Source: an uncultured Treponema sp.
GTDB lineage: Bacteria > Spirochaetota > Spirochaetia > Treponematales > Treponemataceae
Assembly (NCBI GenBank): GCA_937894335.1
Contig: CALCRU010000005.1
Coordinates: 1-56,841, forward strand
Direction: 5' to 3'
Length of the DNA stretch: 56,841 bases
The translations under genes and the position numbers were made by a program. The notes below the pieces were generated by a model. It did no database searches, was not told where the DNA came from, and saw nothing but the letters and a program-made list of their open reading frames with translations. Position 1 is the first letter of the stretch. The number at the start of each line of letters is the position of its first letter. Positions 32,830 through 41,267 of this stretch are shown piece by piece.

Positions 32830-33046
32830 CTTCTTCTCCTGAATTTATTTCTTTGAATCTTAGCACAAGTGCAATTACTGTGCCAACAATCATGCATGCA
32901 ATTACTGCTCCGTAAATGAGCAGAAAGCGGGCTTCCTTAAAGTTTAACACGGCAAAAAAAATGAACGCCAGTATAAAAGCAAGAAAGGCGCATATTACCA
33001 CTGCTGTAATTAAGGCCCCCAGTTTTTTCTTCTGATTTTTATTCAT
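32810..33046 (-). CDS. Small two-helix membrane protein
   Basis: 78 residues from the ATG at 33046 (MNKNQKKKLG); the longer frame would overlap sufU out of phase. Two hydrophobic helices at about 10-34 and 41-62, then a charged tail with EEDEAG. No family recognised. Lies between sufU and the UPF0145 gene. Confidence 0.6.
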   Translation of the reverse strand: MNKNQKKKLGALITAVVICAFLAFILAFIFFAVLNFKEARFLLIYGAVIACMIVGTVIALVLRFKEINSGEEDEAGKY

Positions 33047-33069
33047 CCGACAAATCCCGTGTTGCTCTG

Positions 33070-33546
33070 TTATTGCTCTGTAGTGCAGTGGTCTGCAGTG
33101 CCTGTTCCCGAGGTTTTTCCTGCCTTGAGCATTTCTTCCAGAGTATGCCAGCCCAGTACCGCGCACTTTACCCTTGCTGGCATAAAGCTTATGTTTTTTA
33201 GAGAGGCTGCTTCGTCCAGTTCTTCCAAAGCGGTGTCATCGTCTACCTTGCCCTGAATCATGTCCATGAAAAGGTTTGCAAGTCGCAAGGCTTCTTCTTT
33301 AGGCTGACCTATAATGTCGTCCAGCATCATGTCTACGCTTGCCTGACTTATGGCACATCCTGAGCCGTTAAATGTTCCGTCGCTTATGATTCCATTTTCG
33401 TCAATTTTAAGCTGAAGGTATATGTTGTCACCGCAACTGGGATTTACTCCGTGCAGGGTATATGTTGCATCCTCCAAGACACCCTTATGGTTGGGATTTA
33501 TGTTGTGTTCGTTTAAAATCTGAGCGTACAGAGCCTTTAAGTCCAT
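33070..33546 (-). CDS. sufU: SufU sulfur-transfer/scaffold protein
   Basis: Zinc-containing acceptor that takes sulfur from SufS in Fe-S assembly. 158 residues. The three conserved Cys are in NPSCGD, GSGCAISQAS and ARVKCAVLGWHTLEE; the GSGCAIS block and the insert before RVKC are typical of SufU rather than IscU. A 15-residue polar tail follows. It is separated from sufS by a tandem repeat and has its own promoter six bases before the ATG. Confidence 0.93.
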   Translation of the reverse strand: MDLKALYAQILNEHNINPNHKGVLEDATYTLHGVNPSCGDNIYLQLKIDENGIISDGTFNGSGCAISQASVDMMLDDIIGQPKEEALRLANLFMDMIQGKVDDDTALEELDEAASLKNISFMPARVKCAVLGWHTLEEMLKAGKTSGTGTADHCTTEQ

Positions 33547-33552
33547 GAGAAA

Positions 33553-33581
33553 ATTATATCAGATTTTGCTTGCTTAGCCAA
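33553..33581 (-). promoter_or_regulatory. sufU promoter, leaderless geometry
   Basis: Reverse strand TTGGCT (33581-33576), 17 bp, TATAAT (33558-33553), six bases, ATG at 33546. It lets sufU be made independently of sufCBDS. Confidence 0.7.
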
Positions 33582-33600
33582 CTGCTTCTTCGGGAGAACT

Positions 33601-33880
33601 CTTATTCTAATCCCATCCATAAGTAAAAAATTACATCCCTGTAATTTTTAACTTGCGAGTTTTTTCAAAACTCGCATTAGGTGATTGGTAAGAATCTGAC
33701 ACAACCTCCGTGTTGCTACCTTTTTGACTGTTATTCTAATCCCATCCATAAGTAAAAAATTACATCCCTGTAATTTTTTACTTGCGAGTTTTTTCAAAAC
33801 TCACATTAGGTGATTGGTAAGAATCTGACGCAACCTCCGTGTTGCTCCTTTTTTGACTGTTATTTTAATCCCATCCAAGT
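33601..33880 (-). repeat. GGA-hairpin element, locus B (129-bp tandem duplication)
   Basis: Two copies of a 129-bp unit plus a partial third that lies inside the end of sufS. Read on the reverse strand each unit has AACAGTC, hairpin GCAAC-ACGGAG-GTTGC (33845-33830 and 33716-33701), TCAGATTCTTACC, hairpin GCGAGTTTT-GAA-AAAACTCGC (33804-33784 and 33675-33655), then a 15-bp stem with loop GGGA (33783-33750 and 33654-33621). The arms TTACAGGGATGTAA are identical in both copies. Copies differ at only a few bases, so the duplication is recent. Confidence 0.9.
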
Positions 33881-35101
33881 GCGAACCTGAGCCAGCTTTT
33901 GTGCAAAGACATGCACTTCTTCTTCTGTGTTGTAAAGGTAAAGGCTGGCGCGGGCTGTTGAGCCAACTCCTAGTTTTTGCATGAGAGGTTGGGCGCAGTG
34001 GTGACCTGCCCTAATTGCAATGTGCTCGCTGTCAAGCATGGATGCAATGTCGTGGGGATGCACTCCGTCTATGGTAAAGGTTACAATTCCAGAATGCATT
34101 GCAGGGTCAGGATGCCCTATAATGTTTACATGAGGAATCTGCCTTAGTTCTTCCATAAGAAGGGCTGTAAGTCTCGTGTCGTTTTTTTCTATTTCGTCAA
34201 GTCCAATCTGACTAAGAAATTCTATTGCTGCCTTAAGTCCCACTGCACCAGAAGCATTTACGGTTCCTGCTTCAAACTTGTGGGGAAGTTCTGCGTAGCT
34301 TACTTCTTCTCGGGTAACATACTCAATCATTTCTCCGCCGCGGAGGAAGGGGGGCATTTCTTCAAGAAGTTCCTTTTTTCCGTAGAGTGCTCCTATGCCG
34401 AAGGGACCGCAAAGTTTGTGGGCGCTTAGTGCAAAAAAGTCTGCATTTAAATCCTGTACATCAACTTTCGTGTGGGGAGTGCTCTGTGCGCCGTCCACCA
34501 CAACCACAGCACCCTTGCCGCCGTTTCCAGTTTTGTGGGCGTAAGAGGCTATTTCCTTTACGGGATTTTTTATGCCAAATACATTGCTTACATGGGTTAT
34601 GGCTACCAGTTTTGTCTTTGAAGTAATTTTGGATTCGTATTCTTCTTTTGAGATTACGCCTTCATTTGTACATTCAAGAAAAACTACCTCAGCCTTTTTT
34701 GCATCGCATATCATTTTCCAAGGAAGAAAATTTGAATGATGCTCCATTGCGCTTACCACAACCTGGTCACCTTCCTGAATGTTCTGCATGCCCCAAGTGT
34801 AGGCCACAAGGTTAAGGCTTTCCGATGCGTTTCTTGTAAAAATTATTTCTGCACTTTCTTTGGCGTTTATAAAATTTGCAACTGCTTCTCGGGCGTTTTC
34901 GTAGGCGTCTGTTGCTCTTACGCTAAGATTGTAAAGTCCTCTTAAGGGATTGGCGTTTGCGGTTTTGTAAAAGTCTGTGATGGCATTCAGAACGCAGTTT
35001 GGCCTCTGCGTGGTTGCAGCGTTGTCAAAGTAAATTATGCCCTCGTTTTCCCTTGAAGTAAAAAGAGGAAACTGCTCCCTTATGTTTTCCAAACTTATCA
35101 T
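33860..35101 (-). CDS. sufS: SufS cysteine desulfurase
   Basis: PLP enzyme that releases sulfur from cysteine for Fe-S assembly. 413 residues. The PLP lysine is in LSAHKLCGPFG and the catalytic Cys in RAGHHCAQPLM; the short loop before this Cys marks the SufS (group II) class. It overlaps sufD as ATGA. The last codons (for MGLK) and the stop also appear twice downstream inside the repeat element, so the repeat duplicated part of this gene's 3' end. Confidence 0.95.
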   Translation of the reverse strand: MISLENIREQFPLFTSRENEGIIYFDNAATTQRPNCVLNAITDFYKTANANPLRGLYNLSVRATDAYENAREAVANFINAKESAEIIFTRNASESLNLVAYTWGMQNIQEGDQVVVSAMEHHSNFLPWKMICDAKKAEVVFLECTNEGVISKEEYESKITSKTKLVAITHVSNVFGIKNPVKEIASYAHKTGNGGKGAVVVVDGAQSTPHTKVDVQDLNADFFALSAHKLCGPFGIGALYGKKELLEEMPPFLRGGEMIEYVTREEVSYAELPHKFEAGTVNASGAVGLKAAIEFLSQIGLDEIEKNDTRLTALLMEELRQIPHVNIIGHPDPAMHSGIVTFTIDGVHPHDIASMLDSEHIAIRAGHHCAQPLMQKLGVGSTARASLYLYNTEEEVHVFAQKLAQVRTWMGLK

Positions 35102-36195
35102 GCAAACTGCTCCTCAAGAAAGAGTCTAATTTTTTCCTTTACATCCTCGTCGGGGATAAATCTTGCTACGGCATTGATTTTGCTTTTTGTAAGCATTGCG
35201 CTGGCGGTCTTTTCGTCAATGCCTCGGCTTTGCAGGTAAAGGAGGGTGTCTGGGCTAAGTTTTCCTATTGATGAACCGTGCTTTCCTTCCACAGCTTCTT
35301 CGTCGCAAAGAATTACAGGCATGGACTTGTTGTCTACGGTGGGACTTAGCAAAAGAACATCTTCCTGTTCTTCTCCAGAGGCGTCAACGCATCCCTTGGG
35401 AAACTCTATTGTTCCCCTCCAGGCCTTCTTTGCACTGCCAGAAAGAACTCCGCTAAAAGTTCCATTGCTTTCGGTCTGTCTTCCTTCGTGGCGTGCAATG
35501 TAGTTTATGTCAATAGAATCTGTTCCGTTGGCGCACCATGCACTCCGCTCAAGGCAGGAGGCCTTGTATCCTGCAAGGACATTTCTTGAACCAGTGAAAA
35601 TGTTCTTTGCAGAAAGTTCTACCTGGGTAAGTTCAACACAGGCTTGGTCATTGCACTTTGTGGCAAGTCCCAAAGCAACCTGGGTGTTTTTGCCAAGACA
35701 GTTTACTGTGTAAATGCCCACATTTGCCCTTTCTGAGGCAAGTACCCTTATTCTGAGGCAGACAAAGCCTTCCTTTTTTGCATTCTGCTTCTGGCTTAGG
35801 GAAAATATAAAACTTGAGACGCTGTCTTCTTCCGCAAGAATTTCTATGTCTTGAACAGCTTGTGTTCCGTCCTCAATGTCTATTTCAAATTTAACTGCAG
35901 GAGAATTGCTTCCTTTTTTTACCGTAAGTCTTTTTGTTTTGCTTCCCGTCTCAAGAAGGGCCCTGTCAATTAAAGAGTCCATGTCTGCACCTAACTGAGT
36001 TGTAAGTTCCAAAGCTTCCCCTGTGCGTTCTTTTGGACTAAATTCTGAAATAGTAATTTCTTGGGGTAGTGGGGCAGAGGGTTTAAGTTCAAGGACACCA
36101 GTAACTGAAGCGTCCAAATGTCCGTGGTTTATGTGCAGATGATGCCATGTAAGTGAGGGAAACTGATTTACATTCGTGCTAATTTTTGTTTCCAT
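35098..36195 (-). CDS. sufD: SufD Fe-S assembly protein
   Basis: Partner of SufB in the SufBC2D scaffold. 365 residues, shorter than the usual 420, with the N-terminal region reduced. The C-terminal beta-helix block GKHGSSIGKLSPDTLLYLQSRGIDEKTA, split here at 305-330, fits the SufB/SufD family. It overlaps sufS and sufB by four and one base. Confidence 0.92.
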   Translation of the reverse strand: METKISTNVNQFPSLTWHHLHINHGHLDASVTGVLELKPSAPLPQEITISEFSPKERTGEALELTTQLGADMDSLIDRALLETGSKTKRLTVKKGSNSPAVKFEIDIEDGTQAVQDIEILAEEDSVSSFIFSLSQKQNAKKEGFVCLRIRVLASERANVGIYTVNCLGKNTQVALGLATKCNDQACVELTQVELSAKNIFTGSRNVLAGYKASCLERSAWCANGTDSIDINYIARHEGRQTESNGTFSGVLSGSAKKAWRGTIEFPKGCVDASGEEQEDVLLLSPTVDNKSMPVILCDEEAVEGKHGSSIGKLSPDTLLYLQSRGIDEKTASAMLTKSKINAVARFIPDEDVKEKIRLFLEEQFA

Positions 36196-37610
36196 TACAG
36201 TCCTCCCTTCATTTCAAGCTGAATAAGGTTGTTCATTTCTACGGCATATTCCAGTGGCAGTTCCTTGCTTACAGGGTTTGCAAATCCGCTTACAATCATT
36301 GCCCTTGCTTCGTCTTCGCTTATGCCCCGGCTCATTAGGTAGAAAATGGCCTTGTTGGAAATGCGACCTATCTTTGCCTCGTGACCTACATCGCAGTCGT
36401 CAGTCATTATGTTCATTGCGGGAATGGTGTCTGAGTTGCTGTTGTCATCAAGCATGAGGCTGTCGCAGTTTACGCTTACCTTTGCACCCGTGGCACTCTT
36501 GTTTACAATTACGCTTGAACGGTAGGTGTTTTTTCCTCCAGACTTGCTGATTGACTTTGAGCTTATTACGCTGGAGGTTTTTCGTCCTATGTGAACCATC
36601 TTTGCACCTGTGTCCAAATCCTGACCAGCACCGCTAAAAGTGATTCCTGTAAAGTCGCACTGGGAACGCTCCCCTTTTAAAATCGTGGTGGGGTAGAGGT
36701 AGGAAACATGGCTTCCAAAACTTCCGCTTACCCATTCCATTCTGGCATCGTCTTCTACAAGAGCTCGCTTCGTGTTCAGGTTGTACATGTTCTTTGACCA
36801 GTTTTCTATGGTGCTGTATCTTAGGCGTGCACCCCTCTTTACATAAAGTTCAACGCAGCCAGCATGAAGGTTTGCCACATTGTACTTTGGCGCAGAACAG
36901 CCTTCTATAAAGTGCAAGTCGGCTCCCTCGTCAACAATAATCAGGGTATGCTCAAACTGACCCGCTCCCGCTGCATTCAGTCTAAAGTATGACTGGAGGG
37001 GAATCTTTACCTTTACGCCTTTGGGAACATAGACAAAACTTCCACCACTCCAAACTGCTCCGTGAAGGGCTGCAAACTTATGGTCCGTGGGGGGAACAAG
37101 ATGCATGAATGTTTCTTTTACAAGGTCTGCATATTCTCCTGTAAGGGCGCTTTCCATATCCGTGTAGACTACACCCTGTGCGGCAACTTCTTCCTTTACA
37201 TTGTGGTAGACTATTTCGCTGTCGTACTGTGCTCCAACTCCTGCAAGACTTTCTCTTTCTGCTTCGGGAATGCCCAGTTTTTCAAAGGTGTCTTTTATGT
37301 CTTTGGGAACATCTTCCCACTTTGCGGCCATTTCTGTCTTTGGCTTTACATATGTTACGATTTTCTGAATGTCCAAATCGTGAATGTCTGGCCCCCAGTC
37401 TGGTTCGTTTGTCTCGTTGTAAATGTCAAGGCACTTAAGGCGGAAGTCTTTCATCCAGTCGGGGTCATGTTTTTCTTCGCTAATTCTTTCTACTATGGAT
37501 TTGTCCAGACCCTTACGAACCTTGTAGAATTCAGAATCTTTTTCTTCGTAGCGGAAGTCGTATAGGGAACGGTCTATGTCCTGAACCTGAGTTTTTTCTT
37601 CCTGAGGCAT
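36195..37610 (-). CDS. sufB: SufB Fe-S scaffold protein
   Basis: Main scaffold on which the cluster is built. 471 residues, normal length. Family blocks include GGSFVYVPKGVKV, HLHAGCVELYV-type beta-helix turns, DSNSDTIPAMNI and VGHEAKIGRIS. The start overlaps the sufC stop as TAATG and the 3' end overlaps sufD by one base, so the whole operon is tightly coupled. Confidence 0.96.
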   Translation of the reverse strand: MPQEEKTQVQDIDRSLYDFRYEEKDSEFYKVRKGLDKSIVERISEEKHDPDWMKDFRLKCLDIYNETNEPDWGPDIHDLDIQKIVTYVKPKTEMAAKWEDVPKDIKDTFEKLGIPEAERESLAGVGAQYDSEIVYHNVKEEVAAQGVVYTDMESALTGEYADLVKETFMHLVPPTDHKFAALHGAVWSGGSFVYVPKGVKVKIPLQSYFRLNAAGAGQFEHTLIIVDEGADLHFIEGCSAPKYNVANLHAGCVELYVKRGARLRYSTIENWSKNMYNLNTKRALVEDDARMEWVSGSFGSHVSYLYPTTILKGERSQCDFTGITFSGAGQDLDTGAKMVHIGRKTSSVISSKSISKSGGKNTYRSSVIVNKSATGAKVSVNCDSLMLDDNSNSDTIPAMNIMTDDCDVGHEAKIGRISNKAIFYLMSRGISEDEARAMIVSGFANPVSKELPLEYAVEMNNLIQLEMKGGL

Positions 37611-38473
37611 TACTGTGCGCCTCCTTCTTTTTTCATTCTGTCTGCAAAGGCCTGAGTTACTGCTCCGTTTGTGCGTACTGCATCCATTGCGTTTTTTGCG
37701 GCAAGAGCAAGTTTTGCCTTTCGTTCAGCTTCTTTTATTTCTTCGGGAATAAAGGGATCAAATCCTTTTTCGTTTATTTCCTGTACAAGAGAACCGTCAC
37801 CTTCTTTTACTATTCTTCCCGAGACAATGATGTGGGTCTTGTCTACATGTAGGCTTTCAAGAATTCGGGTAGAGTGGGTGATGATTAAAAGAGCGCCACC
37901 TGTTTGCTTTTGGAATTCTTCCACTCCCTTGCTAACTGTGCGGACTGCATCAACATCAAGTCCTGAGTCCGTTTCGTCAAGGATTGCAAATTTTGGCCTT
38001 AGCATTAGAAGCTGAAGAATCTCGCTCTTCTTTTTTTCTCCGCCTGAAAATCCCACATTAAGGTCTCGGTCGGCATAGTTGTGGTTCATGGCAAGAAGAT
38101 CCATTGCAGCCTCAAGTTCCTTTCGGAATGCCATCATCTTTATGTGCTTTCCCGTAACTTGTTGTAGGCTTGAGCGTATAAATGCTTCCAAAGAAATTCC
38201 CGGTACTTCAAGGGGGTCCTGGAATGTAAGGAACATGCCCATCTTTGCCCGTTTGTCGGTGTCTTCTTCGGTAATGTCCTTTCCATCAAAGAAAATCTTT
38301 CCGCCTGTAACTGCGTATTCGGGACTTCCCATAAGGACATTTCCCAAAGTTGACTTTCCAGCTCCGTTTGGTCCCATAAGTACATGGGTTTCTCCAGGAT
38401 TTATGGTAAAGGATATATCGTTAAGAATCTGTTTATCTGCAATTCCTGCACAAAGCGACTGAATCTGAAGCAT
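37610..38473 (-). CDS. sufC: SufC ATPase of the SUF system
   Basis: ABC-type ATPase that drives SufBD. The ATG at 38473 has GGAG seven bases upstream and gives 287 residues; the longer open frame upstream is non-coding. Walker A GPNGAGKST, signature GFSGGEKKKSEILQ (SufC-type), Walker B LDETDSGLDVDAV and the H-loop ITHSTR are all present. The C-terminal 35 residues are an extra Ala/Lys-rich helix. Confidence 0.96.
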   Translation of the reverse strand: MLQIQSLCAGIADKQILNDISFTINPGETHVLMGPNGAGKSTLGNVLMGSPEYAVTGGKIFFDGKDITEEDTDKRAKMGMFLTFQDPLEVPGISLEAFIRSSLQQVTGKHIKMMAFRKELEAAMDLLAMNHNYADRDLNVGFSGGEKKKSEILQLLMLRPKFAILDETDSGLDVDAVRTVSKGVEEFQKQTGGALLIITHSTRILESLHVDKTHIIVSGRIVKEGDGSLVQEINEKGFDPFIPEEIKEAERKAKLALAAKNAMDAVRTNGAVTQAFADRMKKEGGAQ

Positions 38474-38532
38474 GTAAAACTCCTTTGCATCTGGATTTAC
38501 TGTTTTCCTTAGTGAAGCACTAGGTTTATCTA

Positions 38533-38561
38533 AATATACCTTTTTTTTATGCATAAGGCAA
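38533..38561 (-). promoter_or_regulatory. suf operon promoter
   Basis: Reverse strand TTGCCT (38561-38556), 17 bp, TATATT (38538-38533). The leader is about 55 bases, the longest seen at a start in this window, and ends in a GGAG ribosome-binding site. Confidence 0.65.
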
Positions 38562-38569
38562 GTAGTTTG

Positions 38570-38585
38570 GTTAGCAATGGCTAAC
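38570..38585. promoter_or_regulatory. Perfect dyad GTTAGC-N4-GCTAAC, possible operator
   Basis: A 16-bp inverted repeat between the divergent suf and coaX promoters, eight bases upstream of the suf -35 box. Size and position fit a dimeric regulator. It does not match the known IscR or Fur boxes. Confidence 0.45.
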
Positions 38586-38652
38586 TTTTTATGAGTGGAA
38601 TTTAATTCTTTTTTCTGATATACTCTGCACAAATTGAACCAAGGGGGGCAGT

Positions 38653-39444
38653 ATGCTGCTTGCAATCGACATAGGAAATACAAATGTGGTCATAGCCGTT
38701 TTTAAGGGAGAGGAAATAGTCCACACTTGGAGGATTGCCACTGACACAAAACGCACTGGAGATGAATACAAGTCAATACTCCTTACGCTTATGGATGATG
38801 AAAAAATTGCCTCCGACCAAATTGACTGTGCCGCAGTAAGTTCGGTCGTACCTGATTTGACAGGACCCTTCATAACTGTCGCAACCCACTTTGCCGGAAA
38901 AAAGCCAGTGATAGTAAATCCCGACATTTACGACAGGTTGCCTATAAAACTTCCTGAGGGTGCCGCCCACGAAATAGGAACTGATTTGGTGTGCAATGCC
39001 GTTGCCGCATGGAATCTTACCCACAGCGCAAACATAGTGATTGACTTTGGTACAGCCCTTTCCTTTACCATAACCGACCAGAATGGTCTTGTTCGAGGTG
39101 TTGACATAGCCCCCGGTTTGGGAACTGCCGTTCACTCTCTTTCTTCTGGTGCAGCCCAGCTTCCCACGGTTCCACTGGTGGCTCCTTCTTCTGCCATAGG
39201 AACAAACACCATTCATTCAATTCAGGCGGGAATCGTACTTGGCTACAAGGGACTGGTGGAATATCTTATTTCGCAGATAAAGTCTGACCTTCACAAGCTA
39301 ACAGGCGTTTCTGAAGATCAGGTAAGGGTCGTTGCAACAGGCGGACTTAACAGCGTCCTTAAGCCCATTACAGATGTCTTTACCCATGTGGACCGCTCCC
39401 TTACCATGAAGGGCCTCCGTCTGATTGCAGGCTACGCCAGCTAA
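38653..39444 (+). CDS. coaX: Type III pantothenate kinase
   Basis: First step of coenzyme A synthesis. 263 residues with DIGNTN at 6-11 (phosphate binding), GTDLVCNAVAA, and IDFGTALSFT. GGGG precedes the ATG. A weak promoter (TGGAAT, 17 bp, TATACT at 38619-38624) is possible. The final 60 residues include VRVVATGGLNS, the usual ATPase-fold block. Confidence 0.95.
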   Translation: MLLAIDIGNTNVVIAVFKGEEIVHTWRIATDTKRTGDEYKSILLTLMDDEKIASDQIDCAAVSSVVPDLTGPFITVATHFAGKKPVIVNPDIYDRLPIKLPEGAAHEIGTDLVCNAVAAWNLTHSANIVIDFGTALSFTITDQNGLVRGVDIAPGLGTAVHSLSSGAAQLPTVPLVAPSSAIGTNTIHSIQAGIVLGYKGLVEYLISQIKSDLHKLTGVSEDQVRVVATGGLNSVLKPITDVFTHVDRSLTMKGLRLIAGYAS

Positions 39445-39494
39445 CCTTAGGCGCTTATGCTTACAAGGGGTGCTTTATGCTAAGGCTCGCGCCG

Positions 39495-40679
39495 TTAGTC
39501 TTCCCTTGTAAGGAAATGCTCCCACTGAACGCCTTCCCCAGACTCCACATCCCTAGTAAGTCTTGAGCCAATAATTTTTTCTTCCCAAACTGGCGCAATT
39601 CCCGGAGAAAGAACTTTTTCTGTGCGCAGGACGGCAATATCATTTTTACTTATAGTCTGACCCTTTTTTATTGCTCTTAGATAGTGAAGGCTTCTGTTTG
39701 TACGCCCATAGTTTGCAGTTTCGCTTTTTGCAAGGCGCTTTATTCCGCTTCCCAAAATCTTCTGAATTTTTTCCATACCAAATTCATCCGCAAGTTGGGA
39801 AACAATTTCCTTTACAGCCCCTTCTGGCACTCTGTCCTGTCCGGTAACATTCCCTCCGCCTAGAGCAAGTTCTTCCTTTTTCCATCGCTGAATCACTGCC
39901 TCAACTTGATGCACTGCATGAACCATTTGGGCAAACTGCTCAACTTCCAGAGCTACTGGGTCATCAAGTCCGTCAGTCTTTCGGCTTAGGGTTATGTGCT
40001 TTTCTATTACCGTTCCTCCCATTGCAGCAGTAAGAGCAGGAACCAAAACTGGTGTAAGGGAATGATCGCTTATGCCTGTGGGAATGCCAAAAATATCAGA
40101 CAGAGTTTTGACGCACTTTACATTGTATTCTTCTTCGGGAGCAGGATAGCTTGTTATGCAGTGGAGCAGGGTAAGGGGTGCAAAACCTTTTTTAGTGCAT
40201 TCGGCTTTTTCGCCTTTTGTAAGAATGTCTACAGCAGTTTCTATGTCTCCAAGTCTTGAAACTCCGCTGGAAAGAATTAAAGGCACTTGCCCGTAACATT
40301 GGGAAAGTTTATTTAAAAGTGGAATGTGGTTTACCTCGGGACTTGCAATTTTAACTGCGTCAGGATTAAGAACCAGCAGTTCTTCTAGAGAGCGAAGTCC
40401 AAAGGGTGAACATGCAAACAGTAGACCCCTGCTGTGGGCGTAAGAAAGGCATTCGGCATAAAAGTCAGCGCCAACTTCCAGTTCTCTAAACCGCTCGTAC
40501 AGGCTGATGTTTCCTGTGGGAAGGGAGACAAACCCCGTGTTAGGGTGCAAGATTTCGTCAGCATATACCCACTGAAACTTTACGCAGTCGGCACCAGCTT
40601 CTCCAGCACCGTCTATAAGTTCCTTTGCCTTCTGGAGTGAACCATTGTGCGATGTACCAATTTCTGCAATGACTATCAT
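39495..40679 (-). CDS. N-acetylneuraminate synthase family protein (NeuB/SpsE-like)
   Basis: Condenses phosphoenolpyruvate with an amino sugar to make a nonulosonic acid. 394 residues: a TIM-barrel NeuB domain (IAEIGTSHNGS, CVKFQ, IASPEVNH, GISDHSLTP, EKHITLSRKTDGLDDP) and a C-terminal SAF/antifreeze-like domain (SLHYLRAIKKGQTIS). Whether it makes sialic, legionaminic or pseudaminic acid cannot be told. No NeuA, NeuC or flagellin glycosylation genes are adjacent. The ATG follows a promoter by six bases and has no usable Shine-Dalgarno. Confidence 0.88.
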   Translation of the reverse strand: MIVIAEIGTSHNGSLQKAKELIDGAGEAGADCVKFQWVYADEILHPNTGFVSLPTGNISLYERFRELEVGADFYAECLSYAHSRGLLFACSPFGLRSLEELLVLNPDAVKIASPEVNHIPLLNKLSQCYGQVPLILSSGVSRLGDIETAVDILTKGEKAECTKKGFAPLTLLHCITSYPAPEEEYNVKCVKTLSDIFGIPTGISDHSLTPVLVPALTAAMGGTVIEKHITLSRKTDGLDDPVALEVEQFAQMVHAVHQVEAVIQRWKKEELALGGGNVTGQDRVPEGAVKEIVSQLADEFGMEKIQKILGSGIKRLAKSETANYGRTNRSLHYLRAIKKGQTISKNDIAVLRTEKVLSPGIAPVWEEKIIGSRLTRDVESGEGVQWEHFLTRED

Positions 40680-40685
40680 GCTTCC

Positions 40686-40714
40686 ATACTACCATCTAGC
40701 GCCTCAGAATTCAA
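40686..40714 (-). promoter_or_regulatory. NeuB-like gene promoter, leaderless geometry
   Basis: Reverse strand TTGAAT (40714-40709), 17 bp, TAGTAT (40691-40686), six bases, ATG at 40679. Its -35 box is two bases from the -35 box of the divergent gene. Confidence 0.65.
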
Positions 40715-40716
40715 CC

Positions 40717-40745
40717 TTGATTACGTATAAAAATGGTGGTAGAAT
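40717..40745 (+). promoter_or_regulatory. TIGR03546 gene promoter, leaderless geometry
   Basis: TTGATT (40717-40722), 17 bp, TAGAAT (40740-40745), six bases, ATG at 40752. Confidence 0.65.
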
Positions 40746-40751
40746 GTATAC

Positions 40752-41267
40752 ATGATAAAGTATTTAGTGAAGATGCTTCAGGCACTCAGTTCAAATACAT
40801 CGCCTGCCCAAATTGCCCATGCCGTTTCCTGCGGACTAATGCTCGGCTTCATACCCAAAGACAATATCCTCTGGTATGTGCTTTTTGTCTTCATTCTTTT
40901 TCTTCGCATTCAGAGGGGAACATTCGGACTTTTTATTCTGATTGGTGCACTTTTAGCTCCCCTTGCAGACCCCATCTTTAATGATATAGGCTATTGGATT
41001 CTTTCACAGGACTCCCTTACTCCAGTTTTTCAGTCTCTACTAGACATTCCCTTTGTGGCATTTACAAAAATAAACAATACTGTAGTTCTAGGAAGTCTTG
41101 TGGGAGGTCTTGCGGTCTACATTCCTGTCTGGCTAGTGTCAAGGTTTTTCATCTTTATCTGGCGAAAATATATTGCGGCAACCGCGCGTCGGTGGAAGTT
41201 TGTAAAAGTCCTTAAGCAGATTCCTCTTATAGAAAAAATTGTTGATGTTGTAACGGAGGGAATGTGA
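40752..41267 (+). CDS. TIGR03546 family membrane protein
   Basis: 171 residues, three to four membrane segments (about 23-60, 65-85, 115-138). The N-terminal MLQALSSNTSPAQIAHAVSCGLMLGFIPKDN is the family hallmark (DUF2062-related). Found in many bacteria next to TIGR03545, as here. Function unknown; a role with the AsmA-like partner in envelope lipid handling is an inference. Confidence 0.85.
   Translation: MIKYLVKMLQALSSNTSPAQIAHAVSCGLMLGFIPKDNILWYVLFVFILFLRIQRGTFGLFILIGALLAPLADPIFNDIGYWILSQDSLTPVFQSLLDIPFVAFTKINNTVVLGSLVGGLAVYIPVWLVSRFFIFIWRKYIAATARRWKFVKVLKQIPLIEKIVDVVTEGM

Noticed and set aside
38474..38683. 70-residue N-terminal extension of SufC
   Set aside because: The ATG at 38473 has a GGAG site and fits the family start; the extension covers the suf and coaX promoters.
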